Below, in pieces: positions 1 to 12,100 of a DNA stretch of 64,000 bases (position 1 is its first letter; the number at the start of each line of letters is the position of its first letter). The notes beneath the pieces are model-generated. The model had not been told where the DNA came from. It did not search any database and saw only the letters and a list, made by a program, of their open reading frames with translations. The DNA comes from Bathynomus jamesi (lineage: Eukaryota; Arthropoda; Malacostraca; Isopoda; Cirolanidae), in assembly GCA_023014485.1 (NCBI GenBank), contig JAJOZX010009048.1:50863-114862 (forward strand), written 5' to 3'. The translations under genes and the position numbers were made by a program.

Positions 1-826
1 ACCAACCACCACCACCACCACCAACCACCACCACCAACCACCACCACCACCAACCACCACCACCAACCACCACCACCAACCACCACCACCACCAACCACC
101 ACCACCAACCACCACAACCACCCCACCAACCACCACCACCCACCACCACCACCAACCACCACCACCAACCACCACCACCAACCACCACCAACCACCACCA
201 ACCACTACCACCAACACCAACCAACCACTACCAACACCAACCAACCACCACCAACACCAACCAACCACCACCAACACCAACCAACCACCACCAACACCAA
301 CTAACCACTACCACCAACCAACCACTACCACCAACCAACCACCACCACCAACCAACCACCACCACCAACCAACCACTACCACCAACCAACCACTACCACC
401 AACCAACCACCACCACCAACACCAACCAACCACCACCACCAACACCAACCAACCACCACCACCAACACCAACCAACCAACACCAACACCAACCAACCAAC
501 ACCAACCAACCACTACCACCAACACCAACCAACCACTACCACCAACACCAACCAACACCAACCAACCACCACCACCAACACCAACCAACCAACACCAACC
601 AACCACTACCACCAACCAACCACTACCACCAACACCAACCAACCACTACCACCAACACCAACCACCACCAACCAACCACACCAACACCAACCAACCACCA
701 CCAACACCAACCAACCACCACCACACCAACCAACCACCAACCAACCAACCACCACCACCACCACCACCAACCAACCACCACCACCAACCAACCAACCACC
801 ACCAACCAACACACCACCACCACCAC
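1..826. repeat. CCA-rich imperfect minisatellite
   Basis: The first 826 bases are almost only CCA and CCAAC words in changing combinations (CCACCA, CCAACCAACCA, CCAACACCAACCA). The array is imperfect, and its sub-register drifts from CCACCA-rich at the left to CCAACACCAA-rich at the right. It ends sharply at CACCACGAGGAAG. It continues off the left edge, so its full size is unknown. Open frames here (Trp/Val/Gly runs on the minus strand) are by-products of the repeat. Confidence 0.95.
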
Positions 827-1734
827 GAGGAAGCCCAATTGCAGCATCTCTAGACTAGATGCTTAAAGATAATTTTTAGTAAATAAATTACTTACATATG
901 AACGCATTAAGCATGCTAAAAAGTACCTAGCTAAATGGGAAATTTATTTTTTAGCAATAAATACACATGGTATTTGTTCAGTTAATCCACAAATAATTAT
1001 GTTACAATACACTCAAACCCCATTAATTTTCACTGTTATTTCATACTGTTTAATTCATACATTTCTTCAATCCTTTGAAATATGCAAGGAATTTTGAACT
1101 TTTTGGTACCAATGTATGAATAATCAGATAGTTGCACAAATCAGCCTGGAAAGTGATCCCACAACAGTTGAAGGTGAAGAGTATGTATTTCTCTCTAATG
1201 GTTAATTAATATGTACAAAATAATGTACAGTAGAATATAAAAGAAATACTTGTGATATTTAATGTTTGTTCCTGGAATCTGAAATTAATTTATGCATGTC
1301 CTCCATGGTGGCGGAGGGGACCTACAATTTTATGTGGGTTCTGAATCACAAAAGTCTTAATTTTACTCCCTTAAACTGTATCTAATCTATCAACATGCAT
1401 GTCCGTAGTTTGCATGGTATGACTGTGTTTCTTTGAGTTAAGACTGTGTTTGCAAGGTTTGTAAGCATTCTTATTTTACTTCTTTTCATCTTTCATCCCT
1501 TTCCTATTCTCTTCAACTATTTTTCTGACTTGTCAGCATTGGCTGGTGGATGATGATGGTGAGTCTTTCTCTCTCTTTTTCTGAATGAATGTTAACCCAT
1601 GAATGATAGGTTTTGCTACTTAATTCCCTACTCTCTTCTTTTTTAGCCCCCTACTCTCCTTTTTTAACCCCCTATGCCCTTCTTTCTCTTGGGCTAACCT
1701 TAGAGTGGATCTTAGGGTCTTTGTTAGCCTTAGC
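827..1734. other. No gene recognised
   Basis: AT-rich single-copy-looking sequence without a convincing coding frame. A pyrimidine-rich patch around 1640-1690 repeats CCCCTA plus CTCTCCTT or CTCTTCTT words. Nothing else could be assigned. Confidence 0.5.
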
Positions 1735-2766
1735 TTCTGTAGATCTGTAGAACATACGTGTCTAATCAATTTTTAAACATGTTTATAGACATATTACTAA
1801 TTACTTCTACAGGCAAGCTATTCCAGCTATTTACTATTCTACGTAAAAAAGTTTTTGGTAACTGCTGTCTCAAACCTACTTGTTAGCTTACACCCATTAT
1901 TTCTAGTTCTACTATATTGTCTTATTTCATAAAAGCTATCTCTTTTTACATTATTGAACCCATTCATAATTTTAAAAACCTGGATTAGATCACCCCCTAG
2001 CCTCCTATTCTTGAGTGTTGTCAATCCCTGTATGACTTTGATGTAAGTGACAGAATTATCTTAGTTGCTCATCTTTGAACTCTTTCGATTTTGTCTGTAG
2101 TTTTGCATATATGCTGATTAAGAAATTGGATTGCATATTCCAAATGGGGTCTAACTAATGATTTATAAAAAAGAACAATAATATCACGTGATTTGAACTA
2201 AAAATTCCTAGCTATAAAACCTAGTATGTTGTTCTCTCTATTGACTGCTGCTGTACTTTGTTTTGCCACTTTTAGATCACCAGTGACTATAACTCCTAAA
2301 TCTTTTTCCTGTTCTATGCTTGCCAACTCCTTCCCTGACATACTATATGCAAAGTTACCATTATGCGAACCCATATGTAAAATTTTGCACTTATCAACGT
2401 TAAATCTCATTTGCCATGTGACTGACCAATCTACGATTTTATTTAGATCTTCCTGGATTTTCCCTCTAACTTCATCATTAATTGCCCTACTACCCAATTT
2501 TATGTCATCTGCAAACTTTGAAACTGTACTGACTAGGCTGACATCTAAATATAAGAAAAAGCAAGGGGCCAAATACAGAACCCTGAGGAATGCCACTTGC
2601 TACATTAGCCCAAGATGACTCCACTCCATGAACGACCACCCTCTGTTTCCTACCTCACAACCACTCTTCTATCCAATTTATTACTACACCCCAGATTCCA
2701 CGAGCCTTAGTTTTTTCAATGAGTCTTTTATGCAGTATGGTGTCAAATACTTTTATATAGGGAGTG
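1735..2766 (-). pseudogene. LINE reverse transcriptase fragment (CR1/Jockey-type)
   Basis: Read on the minus strand, fragments follow the usual order of a non-LTR reverse transcriptase: VFDTILHKRLIEK near 2745, [16 protein letters not shown] near 2590, the catalytic FADD box (KFADDIKLG) near 2520, NVDKCKILHMGS and EKDLGVIV near 2400-2300, then the C-terminal RRLGGDLIQVFKIMNGF near 2000. Only the RT core and C-terminus survive; endonuclease and ORF1 are absent, as in a 5'-truncated copy. Frameshifts and stops break it. The upstream end lies at about 2766, only 15 bases before a splice acceptor of the candidate zinc-finger gene. The exact LINE clade cannot be settled by eye. Confidence 0.8.
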
Positions 2767-2870
2767 TTTTATTATTTTCAGGAGAATATTTCATGTTTGT
2801 CAGTATAAAGAACTGTTAACTGAAGAGAGAGAATTATGAAGGAAATTTTTTTCATCACTCATTTGATGTC

Positions 2871-3119
2871 ATGAGTTTCAAAATTAAAAAAGATGAGAGT
2901 GAGTATGATGTAAAAGAAATATATTGGAACATTAAAGATGAAGTTGATATTAAGGATGAAGTTGATATTAACGATGAAGTTGATATTAACGATGAAGTTG
3001 ATATTAAGGATGAAGTTGATATTAAAGATGTTGATATTGAAGAAGTAAGTGATTCCTATGAAACAAATTATTGCACAGCAGATACATTTGGCCATGGAAA
3101 TATCTCTGATGAATTGGAG
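2871..3119 (+). CDS. Candidate first coding exon of C2H2 zinc-finger gene
   Basis: An 83-codon acidic exon starts MSFKIKKDESEYDVKEIYW and ends DELE at a GTAAGG donor (3120) in phase 0. An in-frame TAA at 2817 lies upstream with no other in-frame ATG after it, so 2871 is the natural start. A TTTCAG acceptor at 2776-2781 could begin the exon, giving about 89 nt of leader. The middle is a run of I-K/N-D-E-V-D hexapeptides. No domain is recognised. Short acidic exons of this style (KIKxDExEYDVKE) precede finger exons in arthropod zinc-finger genes; that is a family impression. The phase-0 donor fits the phase-0 acceptor at 49940. The link across about 47 kb is inference. Confidence 0.6.
2937..3026 (+). 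repeat. 18-bp coding tandem repeat, five units
   Basis: Five consecutive 18-bp units of the form GATGAAGTTGATATTAAS encode the hexapeptide D-E-V-D-I-K/N inside the acidic exon. The units differ only at the codon switching Lys and Asn (AAG/AAC/AAA). The unit keeps frame, so copy number can change without breaking the exon. Confidence 0.9.
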
Positions 3120-4156
3120 GTAAGGAATATATAGTTATAAAAAATTGTTTTTCTTATATCGTGTTAGTGGGTTTGTCACTCATGCCAAAAGAAAAAGAAA
3201 GTATGACTGTGTTGAAGTTTGATTCTTTTGATGAATGGAGATTGTTCAGTAACATTATTTTATTTATTAATATATTTATCAAAGCATTAAGCTGAAGAAC
3301 TAATTTTTAAAGCTTCAATCAATTATAAAGCAGTTTTCTTAAATGTAGGAGTAAATTGATATAGGAAATTTGTATTGAATGTGATGAAAAGAAAACCATT
3401 TTCAATGTGATTGGATCAAAGATGAATGAATGACATCTTTCTGGTAGAGAAGAAACAGACCACTGATTTTGAACACAGCGTTAAGGTAAATATGTTGTTC
3501 TATTTGACTGTACCTTTGCTAAAGTAAATCATTATGATACTCATCTGCCTCATTCTTGTAGTTATTCTCTACCACACTAGTGAGGGGCACTATATATTAT
3601 TGTCTAATTTCTCTGTGAAGAAGTTGGTAGAAAGTTGTGTATGAAATCTATTAAATCATCAATTTGTAGTGTCCCTTTTTCACAGTAGCTAGCATGAAAA
3701 AGGTAGGTAGTCTGCTGTCTACACTCAGAAATACCTCAAAAGCTGTATAAAAGCTTTATAAAATGAGGTCTCAGATTTATAGTGCATGCTACATTAATAA
3801 GATGTTACTACTACAAAAAGAAACAGAAATGATATGGCTTATATATTTTTGTTGATTTTTAACAGCCTACTGAAGTCTTATCTTGAAGACATGTCAAATT
3901 TAAAAAGCAAGATATATTATTATTATATGTGATGACAGTGAATTTGTATGTTATCTTTTCAATCATTTATAAGTTTAATTTTGAAATAATTCCTTAGGAG
4001 AACTTTCCCATTTGCTTGTATTTGGGTCCTCCTGTGAAAATTAAATGGGTTAGATGAGTTTTCTTACAAGGTTAATAAAGTCAGGAATGTTACACAAAGT
4101 GATGCCTCTGATAATAACCATATAAATTTACAATAATTGCTTAATTTTAAATTGGG
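3120..4156. other. Intron-like sequence, nothing recognised
   Basis: Begins with the GTAAGG donor of the preceding exon. No open frame, terminal inverted repeat or recognisable repeat was found in this kilobase. Confidence 0.4.
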
Positions 4157-4700
4157 AGTACAGCAAAATCCCATCATACAAAGCACTTTTTGGATTAATA
4201 GATTTTTCAGAGAAATGGAAAATGACAATTGTAATGTGCATAATAAAAAGAATCACTGTTGAATCTATGAAAATAATACTTAGTGTAATAAATATACTGT
4301 AACACATGAAAACACCATAAATGCTGCCAAAATAGTGTAGTCTCATCTGCATTTTAATATTTGTTCTGCAGTAAGGTTACATTCCTGAATTAGTTTTTCA
4401 AAAATGTCATCATACTTGGTAACACTTTCAGAGTCAGCAAAACACTTCTCCTGCAATAGCAAGCTTATGAATGCCATGTCTATCCTTAAACTGAGTAAGC
4501 CACCCAACAGAGAATTCATATGGTTCATCAATTTCCATAAGGTCATAAAACTGCTTGGCTTTCTTCATAATAAGCAGTCTAGAAAGTGGCTTACCCTCAC
4601 TGTGCCGCTGTTTGAACCACTAAAAAAAAACTTCATGCAACTCTGCAAACTTGGACTTTCTTATACTCTTTTGTTTTGCAATTCATTTGTTACATTCTGT
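4157..4700 (-). pseudogene. pogo/Tigger-like transposase fragment
   Basis: On the minus strand 4570-4310 reads KKAKQFYDLMEIDEPYEFS, then GWLTQFKDRHGIHKLAI, then after a 1-nt shift EKCFADSESVTKYDDIFEK and NLTAEQI, followed by remnants of the DETTLFW segment. This order (CENP-B-type DNA-binding domain end, then the first catalytic Asp region) is that of pogo/Tigger/jerky-like transposases. The rest of the catalytic domain is missing. Near 4161 the plus-strand sequence CAGCAAAATCCCATCATAC next to TA may be a decayed terminal repeat. Frameshifts and stops show it is dead. Confidence 0.7.
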
Positions 4701-5183
4701 CTCAGAATAAAATAGTAATATCTGTTACTTAGACTGGTGTAGAGAGACCTGTTATGTTTCTGAATAATTAATAGAACTGTGTGATGAGTAAGGTAGGTTG
4801 ATTTTGGAACTGATCTTGGACTAGTCTAGATAGAAAGGTATTAATGTATAAAAAACGTTGCACCAACTCATATTTGTGAAAATGATTGTATTTTTTGAGG
4901 ATTGTTAATTATTTTTAAGTTGTAAAATTGCCAAATTTTACGCGTAAAATCGCATGCACGGCATTTGTGCAATGTAAACAAACAAAATATCGGACCTTAT
5001 TTCATCAAAATAATCAATTAAAATTCGGCTTTTTTAACAAAACGATGCTTGAAACTTATTGTAAATGCATTATAGATGTTTATTAGTGTATTATTTTGTA
5101 TTTTTTAATGATATTTACCTATAAAATGTGTATTAAATTAAGTTATTTTATGATGCGTTCATTTAATTGTGTTTATTTTCAGA
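4701..5183. other. No gene recognised
   Basis: AT-rich spacer between the pogo-like fragment and the next MITE. Only a short near-palindrome (TTTTACGCGTAAAA near 4940) stands out. Confidence 0.4.
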
Positions 5184-5185
5184 TA

Positions 5186-5557
5186 CAGTCATACCCCGCT
5201 TTACGTCGGTTCACTTTACGTCGAATTCGACTTTACGTTGGTTTTCAAGAGCAAGATTTTGTTCACACTACGTCGTTTTACTCGATTTTACATCGCTTTA
5301 CATCATTTTTCAACTTACGTCTGGGTCCTTGCCCCTTGGAACCAATTACCGATGTTAGGTGTTTATTTAGAGGCGTTCACTGTGTTTTACATTTGGTGTT
5401 TACATGGTCTTTCGGTACAGGTATACTAAGGCGAGTGTTTTACAGTGTTTACAATCAGTTTTTGGTAGACTTAGGCACCTCTGTTCGCTTTACATCGTTT
5501 TTTGACTTACGTCGGGGTCCTTGGAACCAATTACCGACGTTAGGCAGGGTATGACTG
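5186..5557. mobile_element. TA-flanked MITE with TTTACGTCG subterminal repeats
   Basis: A 372-bp element starts CAGTCATACCCCGC and ends CAGGGTATGACTG, an inverted pair, with TA on both sides (5184-5185 and 5558-5559), as for Tc1/mariner elements. The interior repeats the words TTTACGTCG, TTTACATCG and GACTTACGTC many times. No transposase frame is present; the overlapping short open frames are translations of these repeats. It sits just upstream of the spliced transposase pseudogene. Confidence 0.8.
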
Positions 5558-5567
5558 TATTTCATAA

Positions 5568-8344
5568 AAATGGGTAAAAAATGGAAGTCTGCAGTGTTAA
5601 CTTGAAGTGATAGTGCCAAAAAATTCAGTGGCCAGCCTTCCCCTTTGGATAAAACAGAGCCTCCTACCCTCCGCCAAGTTATTCAGTACAGTTATTTCCT
5701 CCAAAACAGCCACCCGGACTTGAAAGACTATGATATTGCTAAAATGATAGCAAAGGATATGATTGAGATCTGGCAGGCAGTGAACCCGCGTCTGCCCCTG
5801 TATGAGGAATATTATGTAGTGAAATTGGTGGATAAAGTGTGCTTCAAGAAAGCAAAAGAGATAAACAGGAAATCTCTTTCTAAAGTCCAGGAGCAGAATC
5901 TGGAGGAAAAGCTGGATAAACTTTTTGACATTCTGTCCCTGTGATGACAATGCTGTGAAGTGCAAGAAAGAAAATTGTCAAACACACCATATAATCTGCA
6001 CTTGTCCTCCCAGTAAGAAGGTAATGCTATTATTTTTTAAACTTTTAACTGGCCTAACTTAGTGCGATTAGGTGCCTTTTAAATGGAAGGAAATTCAATG
6101 CTTGTAATTGAAAAATATCTGCATTTTCCTCCTGTAATCTTCCTTTCCCCCTCCCCTGGTAATAGAAATTATTAATCAATCTTTTTTCATGATTTTATCT
6201 CTTATTTTAGATCCGCTATTTAATATACTTTAATATTTCAGGTTCCAGTAGAGGAGAGGGAATACTTGAGAGATCAGAGGGCCAAAATAGGACCCAACGG
6301 CTCTTTGCAGCTGGGATCTGTGGATAAAGCTGCTGTGAAGAGAGACCAGAGGGCTGCAGCTGAAGCAGAAAGATTACAGAGCCAGATTCAACAGCAACAG
6401 GAAGTGGATTTGGCCACTTTTGCCTCCACACCTTCACAAGATATTTCTTTTGAATCCAGCTCAGGAGAATCAGGAGAGGTAATATATTTTTTTTCTTATA
6501 TCTTATCCTATTTTTACCCATTTTCGTCGATTTTTCCCTACTTTTTCCCCTATTTTCCCCCATTTTCGCTTTAGTAATTTATTTTTTATTTTTATTTCAG
6601 CCATCTGGTGGTGAAGCTGAAGAGTTCAAGCCAGGGAGGCACCCAAGTGGAGGTTACAGCTTTTTGAAAACCCCGAGATATGCCATGGAACTGATCAGGG
6701 GTGATGTTTCTTCCAATCTTATGGCAAGTCTTGCTAATGCCTTCCTCCTGGACTTACAAGCTATGGACCTGCTTAAGCCTGGCCTTGATGTGAAATAGAT
6801 AATAGTTGATAAATCGAAAATGGATAGGGAAAAAGCTAGAATGAAAGTGAAAAGTGATGAAAAGCACAATGAGGGTCTGGAAAAGTTAGTCTGTATTGGG
6901 GTTGATAGGAAAGTTGACAAGAACACTTTGCTGTACAGAGAAGTTAAGGATGAAAATGGGGAGACTAAGCTGAAGAAAGGAAAGGGACAAGAGCACCATT
7001 TGACTTTCACAAAGGAGCTGGGAACTGAAAGTGGAACATATCTTACTCACAGAGTCATCCCAATTAAAGGTGCGACTGGAGTTGTTCTTGGTGAAGAAGT
7101 TGCTAGTGTCTTGGAGGAGTTTAACAGTGTTCATACCCTGAAAGCTGTCCTCCTTGACAACACAAATAGAAACACTGGCTGGGAGGGAGGCCTTGTAACA
7201 GCTCTGGAAAATAAAATTGAGTGGAAATTGCACACCATTGGCTGTTCACTCCATCAGAATGAGCTTCCTTTCAGAGCTGTTTTCAAGCATCTTGATGGCA
7301 GTACCAAAAGTCCCACTGCTTTCACTGGTCTGCTGGGAAAACTCAGTGGCCCCCTGGATGACATGGAATTTGCTGAGGAGACTGAATGATCTCAGTAGCA
7401 ACCAGAGGCTTCTTTTGGAGTATGTGCTTGGAATTTCCAGGGGCAAAGTCAATCTAAGATTTGCTGCCTGGAAAATTGGACCATTAAACCATGCAAGATG
7501 GTTGACTTTGGCAATTAGATTGATGTGTCTGTGGACCAGAGGTGCTTACCCTCCAGAACTACAGGATAAGCTTTACCAGGCCATCAAGTTCATTGTGGAA
7601 GTGTATGCAGTCAGTTGGTTTGAGATCAAAAGGGACAGCAAGTTCCACAATCAGCAGCTGTACATCTTCAACATGATCCAGAGGATCAAGCAGCAGTCTG
7701 AAGAAATCCAGGGTGTTGCTTTCAAGAACCTGAAGTACAATGCTTTTGCCTTGCTGCCCGAGAATGTGCTGTACTCCATGATGAAGTCTGATGACTTGGA
7801 AGTGAGAGAAGCTGCTCTCAAGAAAATTCTGTCCATCAGGTAAGCATTTATTAATTTAAAAAAATGTGAAAAAAATAATTTGATTATGGGGATTTATTTA
7901 ATAAAAAAAAGGCCCAAGTTCTATAAATCCCCATAATCAAATTTTTTTTCATATTTTCTTATCCCAGTTCCCCCCCTCCTCTCTGATAATGGAAATAATC
8001 TTACCTTCTTTCTGAAAAAAAAATTCGATTATGGGGATTTATAGAACAGGTTTTTTTTTTGGTTTTTTTAAAATTTAAGTTAAATTAAATCAGCAATTCT
8101 GACTAATAGGGATTAAATCTTAAACTGGAATAAAAAATAAATTAATTATTATTCTTTCAGAAGTGGGAAGCCAGCCAAGAAGAGGCTGAAGAAGATCACA
8201 GCCATCAACATTGAAGCTACCCACTGGTCAGAACTAATCAACCTTTCTCAAAGTGGCATCTGTGAACCTGCTCTCACAGAAGACTTTTCTGACCAGGAGC
8301 TTCAAGAAGCATTGCTGAATGGCACGAAGGGAAGTAATCTTTAG
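5568..8344 (+). pseudogene. Spliced transposase-like gene, family E copy 1 (broken)
   Basis: Four exons can be drawn with GT-AG borders: about 5568-6020, 6242-6478, 6601-7839 and 8161-8344. Order of segments: TLRQVIQYSYFLQNSHPDL near 5660; a Cys-rich stretch with CKKENC near 5960; VPVEEREYLRDQRA at 6242; the core CIGVDRKVDKNTL near 6900; LHTIGCSLHQNELPF near 7235; then GPLNHARWLTLA near 7480. A homologous gene lies at 58723-60720 inside a TIR element with an 8-bp TSD, so this is a transposase, not a host gene. An in-frame TAG at 6796-6798 and frameshifts near 5945 and 7375 break it. The long 3' exon has few other lesions, so death is fairly recent. The superfamily could not be named with certainty (hAT-like or P-like are possible). 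Confidence 0.7.
7876..8048. repeat. Intronic inverted repeat of GATTATGGGGATTTAT
   Basis: Within the last intron of the preceding pseudogene, TGATTATGGGGATTTAT (about 7881) is mirrored by ATAAATCCCCATAATCA (about 7923) and repeated directly near 8025 as GATTATGGGGATTTATAGA. The pair can form a hairpin. No function is assigned. Confidence 0.7.
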
Positions 8345-8510
8345 ATATTGTAGATCAGATGGAGAAAGCTTAGAGGGCCTCCCTGATCTAGGGCAATCAG
8401 CTGGGGTTCCATTTGAGCTGTGATGAGCCAAGATTTTTTGTACACTAGTTTTGGAAACACCTGTAGATTCACTTATTTTTCTTTGACTCAGTCCTTCATG
8501 GATTTTAGCT
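8345..8510 (-). pseudogene. Tc1-like helix-turn-helix fragment
   Basis: The minus strand reads EAKIHEGLSQRKISESTGVS then VQKILAHHSSNGTPADCPRS then GRPSKLSPSD, the paired-type helix-turn-helix and GRPRKL-like linker of Tc1 transposases. It is fused in frame to the end of the hAT coding sequence upstream on the same strand. Only the DNA-binding part is present; the DDE domain is missing. The fusion is most simply an insertion or deletion scar. Confidence 0.7.
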
Positions 8511-8937
8511 TCTAATGTTTTGATCCGAGGTTTATATTTAGTTGTCTTTAATCTCACATATGCAGCACTCATATCTGTGCCAAGGCAATTCCTAGTGGTG
8601 GATTTGACAAAATTCATGGATGAAAACAACTGTTCACATGAATAAGATGAACCAAACATTGTTAGCAGAACTTAATGCCAGCTTTTTCATTGATGCAAAA
8701 GAATTTGGTAAAGACTTCCATTCTGCAAGAATAAGATTCTCTCCTCTTTCTGTTGATTGTTGTTCTCTGGTTACACCCAAATTTGACGACTGCAATTCCT
8801 TTTCTTGTAACTTCAGATTAAGATCAATAAATTTAGTCTTCCATACTATTCTTTCTTGGAAGTCAACTAATTCCATTTATAAATTACCAATGTCAAGCCA
8901 ATGAAAAGCTGATAACTGAAGATCTTCAAATTGAATT
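8511..8937 (-). pseudogene. hAT transposase C-terminus (hAT-D, GTF2IRD2/ZBED-like)
   Basis: The minus strand reads FEDLQLSAFHWLDIGN, then MELVDFQERIVWKTKFIDLN, then WKSLPNSFASMKKLA, then after a 1-nt shift MFGSSYSCEQLFSSMNFVKS and AYVRLKTTKYKPRIKTL. The segment CEQLFSSMNFVKS is the hAT C-terminal dimerisation region. It belongs to the same element as the minus-strand pieces at 14550-16600, from which it is separated by an inserted LINE. Stops and frameshifts are present. Confidence 0.75.
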
Positions 8938-9147
8938 TTTATTTTATTTTTTATTTTATTTCTGTTTAAGGTGCTGCAACCCTGCTGGATTATTGGCACC
9001 AAGACTAAAAAGAATATGAAAAAAGACCTCTACCACTTCAGTTGTAGGGTTCCACTCTACAACACACAGGATGGAAAAGAAAAAGGAACCTGTTAGTAAA
9101 AGAGTAATACTATAGCTACTACAAAAAGACTATCAAACGATAAACAC

Positions 9148-12100
9148 CTAGATCAGGTTAGATAAATTGGCTTTCTTTAAGAAGGTCAAAAGTAAGGATG
9201 ATGGAAATTCATTCCCCAAAACACTTTCATAAGAAAAACAAATTCCTTTGCCATTACAATAGTTAATCAAATCAGTTCTAAGAAGATTACAAGTAGGGCA
9301 ATGAATGACCGCATGTTCTGGGGTGAGTTGAACATTACAAGTACCACACCTTTTAAATAAAGTTGCATCAAAAAAATGTCCATGGGACAGCTTAGAGCAA
9401 TTCAACCTAAGCCTGGTCAATGACATCACTCCTGCGATTCTTTTCTGGCATCCTTTTCCAAAGGACAGGTTCCATCTGAGGAAGGAGTCCATTGCATCGG
9501 GACCATTCCTGTTGCCACTCAGAGAGAATGAAATGTGAAATGGGCTTCATAAATTCACCAACAGAGTAAGGGATGGTCTGGACTTCATCAAGACTACAAG
9601 CCATACGTGCTGCTTCATCAACAGTATCATTCCCAGATACCAACATGACCAGGAGTCCATAAAAAGATAACATCAAGATTATACTGATTGAGTAATTCAA
9701 TAATCTGAATGACTATATGATGCCCAGAAGAGGACTGTATAGCTTTCAGGAAGAAAGGGAGTCAGAACAAACAACAAACTTAGTAAGGTCTGAGTTGTGA
9801 CAGATATATATTAAAGCCTGTAGTATAGCATACAATTCTGCAGTAAATAGAGAACAGTGCTCTGGAAGGCAAAAACCCTTAATCACCCCATCCCAAAGAA
9901 ATGCACATCCAGTGCCACTTTCTGATTTAGATCCATCAGCATATACAGGTAAGTATCCTCTTTCTTTGTAAGTTTCTACCCTCTCCAGAAAACTTCTTTG
10001 GAGCACAATTGCAAAAGCCAATTTGTTGTTAGTGGTATGAATAGAAAAGTCAAAATTCACTGTTACAGGGTGATAAATGAAATAGGAACTTTGCTGAGAT
10101 GCTATCAAATCAAAAGTTAAACCCACTTGGTGAATAAAATCCTTGATCCAGCCACTAAAAGGTATTGGGTATGGACGTAGTCATAAAATTGAAAATTATA
10201 AAATCTATTAATACAAGTTTTAGTTGGGTATGAATCAAACCTTAACATTTTAGTAGCATACCTAGCACCTAACAGTTTTCTTCTATAATGCAAGGGCATA
10301 ATGTTTGCTTCAGCTTCTAAATAATCAACTCTTGTACATTTGAGAGCTCCCAAAGCCAGTCTAATACATTTATACTGCATCCTATCTAGCTTCAGTAAAT
10401 TTGTTTTAGAACAGGTATGGTACAAAAAACACCCATAGTCTAATTTACTACGTACCAAGGACTTATATAACATCAACAAAGTTGATCTACTTAAACCCCA
10501 AACTGAATTAAAAAAAATTTTAATATAGAAATAGCTTTCACACAAGCTTCCTCCAGGTATTGAATATGCTTAGACCAAGTCAAACCCTGATCCAAAACTA
10601 TTCCCAGATATCTATAACTTGAAACATACTGAACTGGATTTCCTGATAAATATAATGTTAAATCATCATTCCTCCATGGTCTTTTTGAGAAAATCATACA
10701 TTTGATTTGGAAGATGAAAATTTTAAGCCCCATTCCTCTGACCATTCACTAATATGATTAAGGACACCTTGCATCACATATGTCAGAAAATTCAAATCAT
10801 CCCCAACCACCCACAAGGCACAGTCATCAGCATACATGGAATACCTGACACTGTCATTGATTCCTTCAAATAAATTATTAATCATCAAGGAAAATAGTGT
10901 TGGCTTAGGATACTTCCCTGTGGGAGGCCAATTTCAACATTAAAGCTATTGGAAATGTGATTTCCAACTAAAACTCTAATACGGGTTAGAAATAAAATTT
11001 TGGATAAATCTTGGAAGATGGCCTTTTAACCCAGATTTATACAGTTTTTGAAGTAAACCATGATGCCAGACAGTATCATAAGCCTTTTCAATATCAAGGA
11101 ACACAGTCAAGACATATTCATTTCTCAAAAAAGACTCCCTTATATCATTTTCTAACCGAACAAGGCTATCTATTGTTGAAAATCTATGCCTGAACCCACT
11201 CTGAAACTGAGACAAAACATTCTTTTCTTCTAAAAATTTCATAAGTCTAAATGATACCATTTTCTCCATAACTTTACACAGACAACTTGTTAATGCTATA
11301 GGCCTAAAAGATGTAGGGTCAGTAGAAGGTCTACCTGGCTTATACAGAGGGATTAAAATACTCTCTCCTAGCAATCTGGGAAGACATCTCGTAACCATAA
11401 AAAATTATAAAACCTTAGTAAAATTTCTTTATTTTGTGGGGTCATATTAGATAGAAAAGGATATACAATATTATCTCTACCAGGAGCTGTTAGTTTAGTA
11501 TCCTTAAGAATTCTTTCCAGTTCATATATGGTAAATGGGGAGTTGTAAGTAGTATCACTTGGTTCAAAATGAATAGGGACAAACTCAGATTCCACCATAT
11601 GATATACAAAAGGTTCAATATAAAAGGAGAGGCTACTGGTGTTTGCAAAACTGCTGCCTAAAATCTGGGCAGTGTCAACTGGATCAGCATATAAAACACC
11701 TTCAGACTTTAAAACCAAAGAACCCCTAGATCCCCTATTGGCACTAAAACGCTGTATTTTATTCCAAACCTCACTCACTGTGGAATGTGACGATATAGAC
11801 TGTACAAAATCTCTCCTTGAGTTCCTCTTAGATAGTCTAACAACCCTATGAGCCAATGCTTTTGCTTTTTGATAGATGACCAATGTTTCTGTATGGGATT
11901 ACCAACAAAAAGCCTAAATGCTCTCTTTTAACTCTAAGAGCTTCAGCACAGGTATCATTCCACCAGTATTTACTATATTTAAAGTTCACTGTGACGAAGA
12001 GCGGGGAATATATTTAGATGCACAAGCAATGAGTGAGTTTGTTATATTACAACAATTTTCATCAGCACTTCTACAAAAATCAACTGGAGGAAGAGAGAGA

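Noticed and set aside
308..847. Long minus-strand Trp/Val/Gly open frames
   Set aside because: They are translations of the CCA/CCAAC minisatellite in different frames, with no other coding evidence.
2859..3095. Minus-strand open frame of NINFI repeats
   Set aside because: Antisense shadow of the 18-bp repeat in the acidic exon, which has the better start, donor and phase.
4128..4715. Plus-strand open frame overlapping the pogo fragment
   Set aside because: Minus-strand frames match pogo/Tigger blocks in order; the plus-strand frame matches nothing.
5096..5554. Overlapping plus-strand open frames with FTSxxLRxxRL-like repeats
   Set aside because: They translate the TTTACGTCG repeats of the TA-flanked MITE in several frames at once; no family resemblance.
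6820..7843. Possible intact host gene (two long open frames)
   Set aside because: They are one gene split by a frameshift near 7375, follow an in-frame stop at 6796, and are homologous to the transposase inside the 57848-61469 TIR element.
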